From: Herbaspirillum sp. AP02
GTDB taxonomy: Bacteria > Pseudomonadota > Gammaproteobacteria > Burkholderiales > Burkholderiaceae_D
Length of the DNA stretch: 64,000 nucleotides
Reading direction: 5' to 3'
NCBI RefSeq assembly: GCF_015767275.1
Contig: NZ_JADWMY010000002.1
Coordinates: forward strand, 492,930 to 556,929
Made by a program: the position numbers and the translations under genes
Shown here: one piece after another, positions 63,112 through 64,000 of the stretch
Numbering within the stretch: the stretch's first letter is position 1
Layout: each line of letters starts with the position of its first letter
The notes under the pieces: generated by a model
Databases searched by the model: none
What the model saw: the letters and a program-made list of their open reading frames with translations, nothing else
What the model was told of the DNA's origin: nothing

Positions 63112-63438
63112 TTATTTGAACGCCGCCACCATGGCAATGGCCGCAATCACGGTCGAGAACCACTGCATCGGAATCCAGAACAGGGTGTGCTTCTTCTTGA
63201 ACTCGATCTGCTGGCCGGTCTTGGGATCGACCAGGATCTGCCCGGGCTGATTATTCAGCCTGGCGCCCAGCACCCATACCGCGGCCGCCGCGATGAGCAG
63301 CGCCACCATCTGCATCATGGGATGCGCTGTGTAGAAGCCGTGTTCGAAGATGGAATCCGAAGTGGCTTGCGCCAGCGCCGAAATCACGACCGGAATAAGA
63401 ATGGCCAGAAAACCCAGGCCTTGCCAGATGATGAGCAT
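63112..63438 (-). CDS. Small inner-membrane protein of unknown function
   Basis: 108 residues with three hydrophobic segments (LGFLAILIPVVISALA, MMQMVALLIAAAAVWVLGA and a C-terminal FSTVIAAIAMVAAF) and a cytoplasmic loop DPKTGQQIEFKKKHTLFWIP. Family not recognised. Preceded by a GGGGGAAAT ribosome-binding site on the minus strand. Confidence 0.75.
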   Translation of the reverse strand: MLIIWQGLGFLAILIPVVISALAQATSDSIFEHGFYTAHPMMQMVALLIAAAAVWVLGARLNNQPGQILVDPKTGQQIEFKKKHTLFWIPMQWFSTVIAAIAMVAAFK

Positions 63439-63524
63439 GTTTTATTTCCCCCTGCCAATATTGTAGAACAATTTTCCTCGCAAAATGGGAAATTTGTCGT
63501 ACGGAAACTACATATTGAAGGAGG

Positions 63525-64000
63525 TCAATCGGTCGTACTCGGGCTCCAGAACGCCTGCGTCACGGCCGGCAAGGCCAGCAGGCGCTCGATCAGCGCGTCC
63601 AGTTCGTCGCCATTGACCGAGGTAGCCGCCAGGGTTGCCTCGATTTCCACCTCGTCCTCGGCAAAGGGACGCACCTCCAGGTCGTGCAGGGGATAGCGGC
63701 TTTGCTCCAGCATGTCGGTCACGGCGGCCAGTACGTGCTTCTGGTGCTCGCTTTCCACGATCAGGTGCAGGGTGTTGGTCACTTCCACCGACGGCACGTC
63801 CAGCGGCTTGCGGTTGATGGTATTGACCACCGGACGCAGCAGGGTATTGGCTGCCAGCACGAAGATGGTTGCCAGGATCGCCTCCAGGATCAGGTCGGCG
63901 CCCGCCGCCGCCCCGACTGCGGCCGAGCCCCACAGCGTGGCGGCGGTGTTGATGCCGCGCACATTGCCTTCCTCGCGCATGATCACGCCCGCCCCCAGGA
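63525..64000 (-). CDS. MgtC/SapB-like membrane protein, C-terminal part
   Basis: Partial gene: the frame runs to the window edge, so the N-terminal membrane helices lie outside. Visible: GVIMREEGNVRGINTAATLW, the MgtC loop around the fourth helix, a hydrophobic AAVGAAAGADLILEAILATIFVLAAN segment split here by charged residues, and a cytoplasmic ACT-like tail. MgtC proteins support growth at low magnesium or in hosts. Confidence 0.85.
   Translation of the reverse strand, partial: LGAGVIMREEGNVRGINTAATLWGSAAVGAAAGADLILEAILATIFVLAANTLLRPVVNTINRKPLDVPSVEVTNTLHLIVESEHQKHVLAAVTDMLEQSRYPLHDLEVRPFAEDEVEIEATLAATSVNGDELDALIERLLALPAVTQAFWSPSTTD

Overview
The window reads as chromosome of a high-GC betaproteobacterium of the Oxalobacteraceae, most likely Herbaspirillum (H. 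seropedicae-like). The reasons are the trimeric porins, CIRCE-controlled groESL, a ChvE-type sugar transporter, and a LysR-controlled ten-gene operon whose order matches, from memory, the fde (flavonoid/naringenin degradation) operon of H. seropedicae. Coding density is high. I see no rRNA, tRNA, CRISPR array, transposase, phage gene or integrase.

Layout. 1-0.55 kb: YefM/YoeB-type toxin-antitoxin pair. 0.77-4.4 kb: porin, then groEL and groES on the minus strand with a perfect CIRCE operator. 5.0-6.2 kb: orphan branched-chain-amino-acid-type binding protein. 6.3-10.4 kb: Fur-box-controlled fecI/fecR/TonB-receptor iron uptake locus. 10.5-20.9 kb: fdeR and the divergent fdeA-J aromatic operon (outer-membrane channel, hydrolase, extradiol-type VOC protein, Rieske ferredoxin, FAD monooxygenase, MFS, cyclase, cupin, FAH, epimerase). 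21-28 kb: c-di-GMP phosphodiesterase, ECF sigma/anti-sigma pair, DUF3455 lipoprotein, methionine aminopeptidase, LysR and MFS genes.

28.2-57 kb is a sugar island. A minus-strand operon (mutarotase, dgoK, dgoA, dgoD) encodes the De Ley-Doudoroff branch for D-galactonate. Divergent from it lie a YtfQRT-YjfF-type ABC importer, then chvE-gguA-gguB, an IlvD/EDD sugar-acid dehydratase, an SDR, a GbpR-like LysR regulator, a second porin and an SMP-30 lactonase. An IclR regulator separates this from an L-fucose-type block: L-fuconate dehydratase, SDR, RhaM/fucose mutarotase, a third Rbs-type ABC importer and an amidohydrolase lactonase. Together these genes suggest non-phosphorylative oxidation of galactose, arabinose or xylose and fucose. 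Three promoters in this island share a 38-bp pattern, and both binding-protein/ATPase junctions carry long perfect hairpins.

57-63 kb: TetR regulator with three TTGGTAG repeats spaced exactly 20 bp, facing a tightly overlapping six-gene membrane-lipid operon (FAD oxidoreductase, DUF1365, cyclopropane-fatty-acid synthase, DUF3833 lipoprotein, SDR, SnoaL-like). 63-64 kb: a small membrane protein and the truncated end of an MgtC/SapB-like gene.
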